The notes beneath the pieces are model-generated. The model searched no databases. It worked only from the letters and a program-made list of their open reading frames with translations, and had not been told where the DNA came from. Both the position numbers and the translations under genes were made by a program. From Coix lacryma-jobi var. lacryma-jobi (lineage: Eukaryota; Streptophyta; Magnoliopsida; Poales; Poaceae), in assembly GCA_009763385.1 (NCBI GenBank), contig VDCT01000326.1, positions 992,001-1,056,000 on the forward strand: a stretch of DNA of 64,000 bases, in the 5' to 3' direction. Within the stretch, counting starts at the first letter, position 1; the number at the start of each line of letters is the position of its first letter. This document shows positions 1 to 11,545 of this stretch, in pieces.

Positions 1-254
1 CTAGAGTTTTCTTTCATGACTCTCCCGCAAGAAATATACACAAGAACCCACGTGAGAACTCGATCAACTCTAAAACAAATGGCTTGAATGCCTTAACTCT
101 AGTTCAGAACACTTAGATGCCACACGTGCTGTCGTTGGCCTACACCGTATCGACCATGTTGAGACAAACCGGACGTTGGCCATGTGGCGGGCCCACGTGA
201 TTGAGATGTAGCTGTACGCAACTACTATTCTAAAATTTTTAAATTCAAATACTG

Positions 255-593
255 TTTTCACTGGCGGCTAGCTTAAAAACCGCTGGTGGAAACACCTTTA
301 CACAGCGGTTCACTTAACAGAACCGTCTGTGAAAATGATGCATTTACACTGGTGGCTCCGTTAAGTGAACCGCATATACAAAGGTGTTTCCACTTACGGT
401 TTACTTAACCAAACCGCCAGTGTAAATACAACATTTTCACTGACGGTTTTCTGAAGTAAACCGTCTGTGTAAACGTATTTCCACTAGCGGTTCTTGAGTC
501 GGGCAGTTTGTTTTTTTATACTGACGCTCGATAACTGAAACCGCTAGTGAAAATTATATCCCACCGCCATATAGAGCTTTTTTTTTACCAGTG
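255..593. mobile_element. CACTA-type transposon terminal fragment
   Basis: The right end reads TTTTTTACCAGTG at 581-593, the complement of a CACTG-type terminus. Inside it, 255-560 carries many direct and inverted copies of a short motif like GCGGTTNACTTAA or CCACTNGCGG, the subterminal repeat pattern of grass CACTA elements. No transposase is visible. The left end was not found and may lie before the window. The superfamily call rests on terminus plus subterminal repeats; no 3-base target duplication could be confirmed. Confidence 0.55.
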
Positions 594-808
594 ACATCGA
601 CCTCACCTACCTAAAGGGAAACCCGACGTCGACCGTATAGCGGACCGGCATGATTGAGAGGGAGTTGTGTGAAATCATTCTTGGCTTCTCTATCTCACTT
701 CTCTAAAAATCGTGTTGAAAGAAGTCTTTAGTGAAGGGAGCGGAGATATTTGGTTGTCAGTCAAGCCTAGCTGCTCGTGGAGCTCTACCAAATACACACT
801 GATTCTTA

Positions 809-1066
809 TCCCTCCGTATAGGAAAAGAAAGTCGTTTTGGATAAGATTTTGGTCAAACATTGGGAATATAAATCATGAATAACTTTTAAGTTATTGAGTT
901 TTAAAATATAAAAGTTATATGAATAGATTTGTATTGACAAATATTTTCACAAAAGTATACATATATTATTTTCCAATAAGTATTTTTTAAAAAACAAGAA
1001 GTCACAGTTATACTTTGAAGACCATGTCATTGTCTAAAACGACTTCCTTTTCTTATACAGAGGCAG
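809..1066. mobile_element. Stowaway-like MITE
   Basis: A 258-base AT-rich segment with inverted ends: TCCCTCCGTATAGGAAAAG on the left matches the complement of the right end CTTTTCTTATACAGAGGCAG. The arms continue inward (AGTCGTTTTGGA against CAAAACGACTTCC). TA precedes the left end and follows the right end, fitting the TA target of Tc1/mariner MITEs. Non-coding. Confidence 0.6.
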
Positions 1067-2897
1067 TATGCAGCTCGATCAGTAGCATCGTATAAGGACG
1101 GAAGACTTCTTTTGGTGATTTGCACTAATAGCCTACATGCAATTTGAATTGCTTTTATATAAATACATGTAAATTGTTGTACCAGGTTAAACAAAAAAGA
1201 CACTCTGTACTAAACTTATAGCATTCTGCATGGCCAAATTTTCTAGTTCACTATTCAAATCTCTTAATGATAAGAGCATCTCCAAGAGTTTTCAAACTGC
1301 CCCTTCCAATCTAGATTTTTTGACAAGATTAAAAAAAACTCATATCAAACAACAACAATAGAGCGTGGGCCATAGACCAAGATTTAGATTGAGTTTGATC
1401 ACCTACTCAATTTTGGTAGAACAAGAACGACTGATGGATTAGCGTAGGATAAATTGATAAAATCTTCTTGTTTGATTATTTGCTTCGTAGCTTTACGCTC
1501 GAAAGTATTTTACAAGCTCGTTGCTTTTACGGATTTTATTTAGTAGAAAATATTTACGACCGAGGTGCCCAAGAATCCAATTTAAAAACCATACAGTTTC
1601 AAAAGCTATTTCCAAAGTGAACTAAGCGTTGCTCAGCTAGTTGGTTGAATTCCTTATAGTGAAACCTGTCCATTCGGTTCGAATTCCCAATTTAACATGA
1701 GTGCTCGTATTTTTTTTTGGATTTATTCCAGAATTTAACATTATTATTCTTTCGGTGGTAGGCGATGTGATCATGAACAACGATACACCTTTATGGTGCC
1801 TTCGCCAATCTCAAGATTTGCCGATTCAACTTGATTCTTCAGAGATGTTTATAAAGACAAGTGTGCATTTGTCTATGTCTGTAACCGAGGTTCGACAAAA
1901 AAACTATTTCAAAAACACCTAAAAAATCTACATCGACTTCTATCTGAAATTTGAATTCCCTTCCATGCGAATCCATCTCAAACCCATCGAAAGGCCCAAC
2001 CCATCTTCAGGTGCTAAGACTACCTACACTCACGTTCCTCTATTTTCATCCTCTATACTGCCTAGTCATCGAGATTCTCTCCTCTATACTCATTTCTCCC
2101 GCATCCATCCATCCTCTATATCATCCTCTATCCACTGTGGGTCCACTTGTCACTTTATTTAAATATATCCATGAGAGATCTAGTTTTGAAGAATTAATTG
2201 CAACGAATTCAATAGTGCAATCGAAATTTAATTTGGATTTTCGGTTTGTGAAATATAGCATTTTTTATAATAGAAATAGTAGGGCCCGCGCTAAATTCCT
2301 CTCTCTCCTCCTTCTCCTGCACCTCTTGCTCTCAGCGCGCCTGCGCATGCCTGCCAACCTGCTGTGTAGCGTAACGTCGCATGCGCGCTTGATTTGCCGG
2401 AAGAACAAGGCTACCGGATGGTATAGCGTATGCTGCTGCGGGGATTTTTTACTCTATTTGGGTTTACAGTATGGGATAAAGGACCCGGTGCAGGTAGTCT
2501 AACCAAACGGCACCAGACTCCCTTCACCGGCTGCCATTCGCCCCGCGCGCGCTCTCTCTCCGCAACTGACCGCCACGGCCGCCGCCCTATGCCAGGTGCG
2601 GAGGTGCCTAGGCCCCTCATCGGTCCGATCCCTTCGCCGGGTCTTCGTCGGCCCCTTCGCCAGGTCTTCATCGGGCTGGTCGCCGGCGACGAGCACTCAC
2701 CAGGTATGCACAATGCGCATCCCTTCTCGTCCCTTCACGCTGTGCGAGTGCCGAGTGCGTAGCCGGGCACCCGAACCCTAATTTAATAAGGATTTGGGTA
2801 TTTTTATTTGGATCTGATCTAATTGCAAGTTTATATACATATTTTGCCTACTGAATTCGATTTTTGTTTCGGCAAAAAAAAAAGTTATTCGGTGAAC
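1067..2897. other. Intergenic region and 5' flank of the SANT gene
   Basis: No supported gene. 1067-2280 is AT-rich with short chance reading frames. 2500-2770 is GC-rich and exon-like, ending near a splice donor (CACCAG then GTATGCAC at about 2700); it could be a 5' untranslated exon of the SANT gene, but no matching acceptor could be fixed. Confidence 0.4.
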
Positions 2898-5754
2898 ATG
2901 GGTACACCAATGTCACCATGGAAGGGGCGGCTGCGCTCTCACCACGCGACCCCTCAAGGCTTGCCCAAGAGGAGGCTCCCTTCCCAGACCAAGAATCCGG
3001 AGGAGAAAGAGGAGCTCCAATCATTGAAGAAGCCTCAAAGTTTGCCCAAGAGGAGGGTCCCTTCCCAGGCCAGGAACCCGGAGGAGAAAGAGGAGCTCCA
3101 AATATTGAAGAAGCAGGCTCCCCCCAAGAAGATGGCGAGAGGTCCCCAAGCTGGAGCTGCTGCACAGCAGCCGAGGGCTCGTTTACGCCAGTTGTCGCGA
3201 CTCGCTGGAAGAGACCCTGAGCATGCAATTGTGATATGTGATGATGTAAGCGGGGTAGGAGTTGCTCTTGCTTGACTTATGTTTTTTCTACTAGTACCAT
3301 CCGTTTTATTCCTGAATGTTATCATGTTTTTAGTAAGAAGCTTGATTCAGTTCATACTTTATTCATAGATTATGAGAAATAGCATTGTAATTTGAACTTC
3401 CTCTTGTAGGAATATAAAGCCAGGGCTGATCAGTCAGCAATTACGCCTCTCCGCAGATCCCCACGATTCCATGTGGAAGATAAGAGTTTGGGCAAGTCAC
3501 TGTTGCCACCAAATAGCCAGGAGACCTCTGCCAACAGAAAGACTAAAACAGCTCATAGGAAAGGCAAAATTCAAGAGAGCTCGAAAAGGAATAGGGCAAG
3601 TGCTGGATTTCCTCCTAGGAAAGATATTTCAGATGTATCTAACAAAAAGAGTGACAAGCAAGAGTTAAAGCCCAATCATTGTAAAGTTCAGACAGGAAAG
3701 AGGAAGAGAGGAACAGAAAGGAGATTGTCATCGAAGAAGCAAAGTTGCCAGGATCCTGAACCATTGCCTGTGTATTGCCAAGAAATTGCACGTCCCAATG
3801 AACCCAGAAAATCCACCCACAGAAGGATTGAAAAGGACCCTTGTATTGAGGTGAAGCTTAAAGTTGGTGATGGGAGATTGACAAACATTGATGAAAACAT
3901 CAACAAGCCAAATGGGACCGAGAGAAGGAATGGAAAACTTTTGTGGTTCTGATGATTGGACAGAAGAGCAGGACATGGCATTGCGCAAAGCTTACTTCAG
4001 TGCTCGACCATCCCCACATTTCTGGAAGAAAGTTTCAAAAATGGTACCTAGTCTTTACATCATTTGCTTTAGTGTCTTTTTCATTTCTTATAAGTTGCAA
4101 CAGCTGATCGAAGAAACATTGTTATACACTAGTTTGACTTGCTTACATGAAAAGGATAAGGATGCTGAAGTATTGTGGCCAAAAATGTTTTTGCATTTTT
4201 CAGAAATGAATCTCAGTGCACCTGGTCTTTTCACATGTTATTTTGTATTTTTTGTTTCGCCAATCCGTTTTAACTATCAAGGTTTTGGAAATATATCTAT
4301 GATGTGGTGTTATATGAAGATTCATAGCTGAAAGTTAATAAAGTCATTAATTGTTGACTGGAATTGTTTGTTACTAACCTTGGGGATTTGAGAAGATAAT
4401 ACATCCCTTAAGGATGATTGCAATATAAAGGTGTCCTCGTAGGCATATGGATATGGGCATACCATATTTATGGCCCTTGATAAACTTAACATTGTTATTG
4501 TTCTATGGAACTAAGTTTTGTGCTGATCAATTTGGTTCCTTTTCTTCTGGTATATACAAAGATTCTAATGCACCATTTTAGTAGAAACAATATCTCAAAC
4601 ATCATTAAGTTTCAATAACAGTTCATTCTTTTTTTTTCCATAGTGTACAGATTTGCTAGTTCTGTCAACAAAAGGGTATGATTAGACAGATTCAAATAGT
4701 AAAACATCTTAGAAAAAACATGAATAGCTGGAGGTATCAATTCATCAAATTTACCATTAGCTTTTAAAAAATTTAATAAATGTAAAAACTTGGGGCTAAT
4801 GGACTTGATTGCACAATCAAAATATCCTAAGGTTTCATAATGTCAGTTTGCTTTTCTTTTTCATACTTCACTGGAATATTATTTCAGTGGTAGGTTCTAC
4901 TTCTTATCCGGCATATTTCTTCTTTTATATGTGGATTTGTTCCTTTGTCATTTATGATTTATTAGCTCAGTGATTTTTGACACAACTCTTTTCAGGTGCC
5001 AGGAAGATCTGCTGAAGACTGCTTCAACAGAATTTATACTGACCTCTCAACACCAACTCCAATTGCCCCACGTCCCAGAACAAGTAAAACAACATTTTCT
5101 CCTATAGGAAATTTCGCATTGTCTGATCCAAAACTTCCAGATATCTTGGGACCTACAGTCGGAAGACGAAAGACCGCTAAACAGAAGAGTCTAGCAGCAC
5201 AGAAGACAGTGAGGCATTTGTTGCAGAAACATTGCCGTATTGACCAAGCTCAAGAGGCTGACCACTTCTCAATTTTTGAAAGCTCACCAAGTGCCTTACA
5301 ATTGAACTTATCTTTTGAAGATTCTCCTGGGACTCCTGACAGTTATATGGATTCAGATTCTCTAGGCAAACACAGTGGAAGTTTTTCAGCACGAAAGAAA
5401 CCATTTTCAAGGTTAAGAACTAAGTCATCTGAACCGAGCCCAGCTGTTCTAAAGCCTATAAAGAATGTTATCTTACATGAGAAGTACATTGGTCAATTGG
5501 CACGTAGAGAAGGCACAAAAAGGCCTCGCAAAAGGACTCCAGCAGACTCTAAAGCTGCTGATTCTGGGAAGTCTCTTTCTGAGAAGCAAGCTGTTAGCCT
5601 GAAGGCTGCTAAAAATGCTCTCATCTCAGAAGCAACTGACTTCATAAGCAGTTTTAAGGCGCTGCAAGCCAATTCCCTTGCGCATGTTGTGGAGAATAGT
5701 GAAGAGGAGATTGAATTTGATGCCAGTGATTGTAGCGATGATGATAAAGAATAA
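2898..5754 (+). CDS. SANT/Myb-like domain protein (M18BP1/KNL2-type features), with an apparent frameshift
   Basis: Three coding exons fit: 2898-3245, 3410-4043 and 4996-5754 (donors GTAAGC and GTACCT, acceptors TTGTAG and TTTCAG), about 579 residues. Exon 1 encodes two tandem copies of a basic PSQxxNPEEKEELQxLKK repeat. Residues about 128-136 read TPLRRSPRF. A SANT/Myb fold starts at DDWTEEQDMALRKAYFS (about 297) and crosses the exon 2/3 junction into VPGRSAEDCFNRI. The tail is basic, then ends in an acidic EEEIEFDASDCSDDDKE. A SANT domain plus TPLRRSxRF recalls the Mis18-binding/KNL2 family of centromere loading factors. I see no SANTA domain or CENP-C-like motif, so that role is inference. 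The frame leading into the SANT domain is lost at the T run 3939-3942, where removing one base restores it; the ATG at 2898 opens the frame that splices correctly. Confidence 0.7.
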
Positions 5755-8217
5755 GGAGGTGCTTACAGTTAGTCTTGATTCCCAGTGGTGCTTAGCAATC
5801 ATTTCCTTTTTGTCAACTGACGTTAGTCTTCACTTCTCAGTGCCTGATGCTGCAATAAGGCTAGGCAGTTGTCAGGGCGGTGTATTCTGCCTAATATGAT
5901 GTATCTAGTTTTGTGCCTCTTAGTGCCCTCAGAGATGTTAGTTAGTTGTGAAAGTGCTGCCTTCGTCATGCTTTATGACGGTCGAACCTGATTCTCTTGT
6001 GTTTGCATAAATCAGAAAGCTTCATTAAACATAGTTTGTTCCATTTTTTTTCTTGTACACACGAGAACTTCATATCATTTTCATTAAAGAAGAAAAGAGA
6101 GAAAAAAGGTCTGTTCAATTCATAAGGAAGTTTCAACCATGTTACCTTAGTGCAATGTGGATTAAAAATACTCACCATCAAAGATCCACATAACTTTACC
6201 TTTTCGTGGCAGTGACCTTATGAACCCAGGTAAAAGATGTGTCTCAGAATTAGTCTCCTACAGTCTTTGAATTGTATGTGTCATTTCCCATTGTAAGCTT
6301 ATTATAAGGAATGGCATCGCACTGACACATTGCCATTGCTGGTGATCGGTGCATGAGGAGCCATTCAACATTAATTCAGAAAGCACATATAGTTTGAGAA
6401 AGTGCAATAGCACTGTTTTACTTTATCGGTATATGGTATTCTGGTGTGTTGAAATATTTATTATTTAGCTGGTCTTTGTTGTCTCTTAAAATAACGTCCT
6501 TCATGTTAACTTGTGACTTGTAAGATATCTGGGCATCTGGCACTGGAAGATGATCTACTCTACTATGTTCAATTTTTTTCTTAGCTGCTTAGGTTCCTTT
6601 GTAGCAGCATGTTTTCTGGCTCTAATCTTACAGATTGAAGGTGTGGGCTTATAACTGAGGCTTTCACTTAGAAGGTACGAGCGCCTGTTTTGTACAATTA
6701 AGTATAGTTACATCCTATGTGATCTTTTTACTCTGAAGCACATGAACTTCTCACCCGATGAAGAGAAATTTACCAGGTAGCTGTATATCTGATATTTATT
6801 AAATAAATAAAAATCCTATATAGTTAAGGTGCAACATGATTTTATCGTGAAAGGAATCAGTATACTCTTTCCTTAAACCAGAATTAGTCTGGTGTAAGCA
6901 GTTACCAAAGTTTAATATATTCCATGTGAAGGCTTCATTGCTACTTTATTTACTTCCTGTACTGCAGTAATAATGTTACACAATTGATGCATTGTTTCCC
7001 TTGTTCAGGTAAGGAACATAAGGGATATTCCATGTTCTACACGCAGCTGCTCTTGGGGCTGTTTTGTGTAGTTAGCTTCTGACATAAGTTTTACAGCCAA
7101 ATCCTTTGGGATCTTGTGCAATGCTGCTGTTAAAAATGAGGTATGACCGTATGGCAAAATTGGGCTTGGAAATGTAGGATCGTTAGTGTTTGTTAGTTCT
7201 GTTTGCAAGATGATGGTCATTCAGTGGGTATCAGCTAGCATTCAGGACTGATAATTAGTATCAGTTTCAGCTGGGCCAAGATTGTTTTATCTGAAACCAA
7301 GTAGATGTCAGATTTCTATGGCGATCTTCAGAAGTCAAGGTTCAAGAATAGTCAGTTGGCTATCAGCCTAGGATAATCTGTAATTTTAGTGGAGAGCTTG
7401 TTCAATATCCACCAGTGTTCAAAGTATGCGCCTCAAACTAATGACTAATCATCTTTTGTTGCCACCAGGAACTGACTCTAGAACAACATTGATGGCTAAC
7501 TGGTTCATGAAGAGCCTGCTTTATAACCCGCTTTTCTGGAATTTCTTCTTTTCAGGATGCTTGAAGACTAGGCCAAAATGGTTTCTCTGGATGTTGAGCT
7601 GGTGATTCAGTCCGTTCTGTATTTTTCTTTCAGCAGGTAGTAGAAAAAAATTGTCCCATCATCTTTTTACTTGAATTATATTTAGATTAGAGTAATCTGT
7701 AGTACTCTATTTTTTTTTTTCACTACCTGTCTTATTCCTCTGGAGTTTCAAGATTGGCGAACTGCTAAGTCTGACACGAAATATAAGGCTGTTTTTAGTT
7801 TTCACATGCACTCGAGCATCCATGTACCTGACACTGTACTTCACATTTTTATGTGAGTAGCACAAAGAGCTAGACAATTTTTGCGGAGCCCCGAAGCCCG
7901 AACATACCTTTAAAATATGTTCTATGGGTCCGCCTGACTGAATTGTGTATTAAATCTTCGTTGCAATGTCAAAAAATCTTAATAAACTATAATAATCTTA
8001 ACATAAATATTACTCGAAAAAAGGCTCTCCATAAGTCAAAACTCAAGAGTCTACAGTAATACTCTTGACCATTTTTTTCTTTTTTCTGATACTTCCTCAT
8101 TTACATAAGCAAAATTTGGTTGAGACCATCAATGGTTTGTGACTTTCTGTTATCCCTGTGTTTGCTCTAAGTATTGATGTTGGTCTGTCACATTTCTTCA
8201 TATGTTCAGTTCATATA
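5755..8217. other. 3' flanks between convergent SANT and AAA genes
   Basis: No gene supported. The sequence is AT-rich with short chance frames only. The first several hundred bases are probably the 3' UTR of the SANT gene. The remainder separates it from the minus-strand AAA-ATPase gene ending at 8218. No clear inverted-repeat element was identified. Confidence 0.4.
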
Positions 8218-10145
8218 TTAATCTCCATTCTCATTTGCATCCTTGCTCTGACCAGATTGTTTCATCTTCTCCTTAAGGAACTCAAGGAGATCCTGGAGTA
8301 CAACATCACTGTTGTCGTTCCTCATTAGAACTTCAGCAACCTCCGCAGGTGAGACCATTACCTCTTGTATAAGTTGCTCAATTTCTGGGTACAAGGCATG
8401 ATTTTCAACTGAGTGGTAGTTCCTTGCCAGAATCCGGAACGACTCTGGGGTGCAGTACCCCATGTGGATGTGCATGTCCATCCTTCCAGGCCGCAGTAGC
8501 GCTGGGTCAAGCCGCTCCCTGTAGTTGGTGGTGAAGACGATGATCCTCTCCTCCCCGCTTGTCGACCAGAGACCATCAACGAAGTTGAGCAGCCCAGATA
8601 GTGTCACCTGCAGTTCACCAAAATTCCCAGTAGGTAACGTTGGTAAGAAGCTAGAGCCGCCCAATTGACAGATGCTACTACCTCTGTTCAGTGTTCACAA
8701 ATACTTGACATATTTGACTCTGCAGTTTTCGATGACTAGTTTGGTTCGAGCCCCAGAAAATAGTATTAATATTTATAACCTCAATTCAATAGGTATATGT
8801 ATATTGTGAAAAATATATTCCATGAAAAATCCAATGATATACATTTAATGTTAGAGTTTCAATATAAATTTAGTTAAACTTAAAGAGGGGCTTGACTGAA
8901 CATTATTCTAAAATTGTATCCTTTCTGGACGGAGGTAGTATGCATGTTTCTTAAAATCCTTAAAATGCATCATGCTTCCAAACTAAACAACGCAATACTA
9001 TCTAAATACGTATATAGTAGTAGTTGTTAATGCTTGTAGTTTATAAGGTGTGACCAAATATTGTCCTAATAAACAACTAGCTTTTGTGACCGGAGCTAGT
9101 ACTGTAAATAGTTGATGGAAATGGAATAGTAACATCTCATTCTAACCTTGTCGTCGTTTTCTTCTCCTGCAGACGCAGTGGACCTGGTGGCACGCCTCTC
9201 GCCTTCATCCCGCAGCTGCAGGTCAATGCTGCAGTCAATGTCTTCAACCACGAGAATGGAGCGGTTGCTGGTCCCGACGAGCAGCCTCCGGAGGTCGGAG
9301 TTGGACTTGACCTCGGTGAGCTCGAGGTCGTAGATGTCAAACTTGAGGAAGTTGGCCATGGCGGCGACGAGGCTGGACTTGCCGGTCCCCGGTGGGCCGT
9401 AGAGCAGGTAGCCCCGCTTCCACGCCCTGCCGATCCTCCTGTAGTAGTCCTTCCTCCTGACGAACCTCTTGAGGTCGTCGAGGACAGAGCACTTGAGCTT
9501 GTCGTCCATGGCGAGCGTGTCGAAGGTGGAAGGGTGGCGGAGGTCGACGGCGGTCCAGGCGTCGTACTCCACCATGTGCATCTTGAGGCTCCGCTGCCGG
9601 TCCTTGATGGCCTTGGCCGTGGCGACCACGTGCGGGAGGTAGGACCCCAGGGCCTTGTCCTTGTGCCTCCTGTGGAAGCTGACCTCGTACGACTTGGCCT
9701 CCGGGCGGCCGGCCTTGTCGCGGCCGGCGCCGGCGCCGGTGGCCCTGTAGGCGGCGGCGTCGCGGGAGACGACGAGGGTCCAGGTGTAGTCGACGCCGTC
9801 GTGGACGTCGACCATCTCCTCCCCCTGCTCCATCCCCACGGTGATGCCCTGCGCGTCGTCGACGCGGCTGGCGCGGAGGCGCGGCACGTCGGCGGTGACC
9901 CGGGCGGCCAGGTACGTGCGCGCGGCGTCGTAGAGCTGGTTGGCCGACATGCCCTCGGCCTCGTCGATGACAACGGTGTGCCGCGACAAGACGCGGGCGC
10001 GGACGCCCCGCGCCGCCGCGCGCAGCAGGTCCCCGACCTCGTAGGGCAGCAGGTCGCTCACCACGGTCCGCAGCAGCATGGCCGCCGCCGTAGCCGACGC
10101 CGCCATCGTGATGTACCTGTCGTAGCTCCCGCCGCCCGACGACAT
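8218..10145 (-). CDS. BCS1-like AAA-type ATPase (cluster gene 1)
   Basis: Two exons, 10145-9147 and 8607-8218, joined across a 539 bp intron (donor GTTAGA, acceptor CTGCAG), give 462 residues. An N-terminal hydrophobic stretch (about 12-35) and the plant AAA-associated region precede one AAA module: Walker A GPPGTGKSS (250-258), Walker B ILVVEDID (297-304), sensor FTTN (about 358-361) and the arginine-bearing LLRPGRMD (371-378). This architecture matches the plant BCS1-like/OM66 AAA family, membrane-anchored ATPases linked to stress and defence; membrane and substrate are not shown here. Another in-frame ATG at 10211 would add 22 residues; I chose 10145 because the residues after it align with the starts of the two paralogues. 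The coding region is much richer in GC than genes 2 and 3, so this is an older paralogue. Confidence 0.9.
8678..8938. mobile_element. Degenerate Stowaway MITE in the intron of AAA gene 1
   Basis: The left end CTACCTCTGTTC pairs with the right end GGACGGAGGTAG, a Stowaway-type terminal inverted repeat. TA lies on both sides (8676-8677 and 8939-8940). The interior is AT-rich and non-coding. It largely explains why this intron is 539 bp while those of the paralogues are about 91 bp. Confidence 0.7.
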
Positions 10146-10565
10146 TATTGCTTCTTGCTGTTTGCTGGGTGGAGGCGGCCGGGTGTGGTTGGTTTGGTTG
10201 GATTGATCCACACGACACGAGGTGGCCGCCGGACGCCGGTGAAGCTTCCCTAGCTAAGGGGGCCTAGGGCAGGGCAACGATGTACAGTACTAGTATTGAT
10301 TATTTAGATATTTCTTTTGGGACAAGAAGAAGACGGGTACCAATAGTACGGGTTATGGACATTGTGTTTTGTGTGTGGAAACAAAGAAAAATAAAGAAAG
10401 GTGGATGTGGACAAGCAGGCCACGGGGAAGTGTGTCGCATAGCAGCGGTCACGTCACGGGTGGGTCTTGGGAGGGGTTAACAATTGCGGACAGTTTTGGA
10501 ACTCAACGGGATACACGTGTCGGGTCAAGGGCAAACAAACGGCACTCTCGCTGGGTTCGTGGGCC

Positions 10566-10652
10566 GTGCATGCATGTCCATCCTTATCCTGCCAGGCCGT
10601 AGCAGCGCCGGGTCCAAGACGATGATCCTTTCTTCTCCGCTTGCTGACCAGG
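10566..10652 (-). pseudogene. Relic of an AAA-ATPase second exon
   Basis: On the plus strand, TGCATGTCCATCCTTATCC, then GCCAGGCCG and AGCGCCGGGTC, then AAGACGATGATCCTTTCTTC match the antisense of the exon coding LLRPGRMDMH and ERIIVF in the three intact genes. The order matches but the stretch between them, covering NYKERLDP, is deleted. It lies upstream of AAA gene 1 and shows that another copy once lay here. Confidence 0.7.
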
Positions 10653-10834
10653 ATAGGCAGATAGCATTAGGTCTACAATTTCACCAATAAACATGTCTGA
10701 TTTGTTCTGGACGTGGATACACAACGTGTAGATTCAAAGGTGCAATGTTAAATTCTGAAGTACTGTCTCCGTAAAAAAAAAAAAATAATTCTTGGTTGAA
10801 GTACCTAAAAATTTAAATGAATATATAAATAAAG

Positions 10835-11150
10835 ATATTATGAGCCATTTGGATCATTTTATTTTGAGAAATTAAAATCTACTTAATAAATTAGGCCATT
10901 TGATTTGGAATTTATCATTCTACCGCTTTCCGAAGTACACATATAAACCTGTTTCAAATTGATAGGGTAGAAGACGAAGATTGATTCTATAGATCATCGT
11001 GCTATATTTCTAATTTGCAACTTATAACACGTTCTTCAACTCGCTTCTATATTTCTAATTTACAACTTCTAACATGTTCTTCAACTCGCTCCCCTATGGT
11101 AGAAATATAACACATAGATATCTCTCTCGTATAGCCAACAACAACAACAA
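10835..11150. mobile_element. MITE-like repeat (GCCATTTGGAT family)
   Basis: The segment begins GAGCCATTTGGATC and contains TATTTCTAATTTNCAACTT twice and GCTCCCCTATGGTAGAAATA. The same blocks occur in opposite orientation at 53853-54210, whose ends are GGGCCCGTTTGGAT. The right boundary and the target duplication are unclear. Confidence 0.4.
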
Positions 11151-11545
11151 TAATCCATGTAGAACCATATTAACGTACTTAATATATGTCTAAATTATAA
11201 TTATTAAAATAAATATAATTCAAAGGATCTTTGATGTTTAGAACGTTAAAAAGTATATTATATAAAAAAGTTCGGGATGAATCTAATGGTGCGTATTTAG
11301 TACAATAAATATTAGTAATAAAATAATATAATTTTGATCAAATTTGATATATTGGTACTGCTCGTTGGAACTTATTAGTCGTACTTCGATTTATCCTCTC
11401 TTACAAAATACTATCGAAACAGTTCAAATCAGATGTGAATAAGTTTAAACAAACATAACTACTTTTTTTTTATATAACACTGCTTGAGAACATCTTGTTT
11501 GAAGGGAGTATTGAGAATCGTTTGGAGCAGTTGATAGACCAGAAA

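Noticed and set aside
1951..2502. 183-codon plus-strand frame upstream of the SANT gene
   Set aside because: No recognisable domain, crosses a composition change from AT-rich to GC-rich sequence, and no splice link to the SANT exons.
9137..10218. Two further long minus-strand frames (278 and 293 codons) over AAA gene 1 exon 1
   Set aside because: Out-of-frame readings of the same GC-rich exon, dominated by Arg/Pro/Ser/Gly runs; the AAA frame has all motifs.
9534..10253. 239-codon plus-strand frame opposite AAA gene 1
   Set aside because: Shadow of the GC-rich exon on the other strand; composition typical of antisense GC-rich coding DNA and no family recognised.
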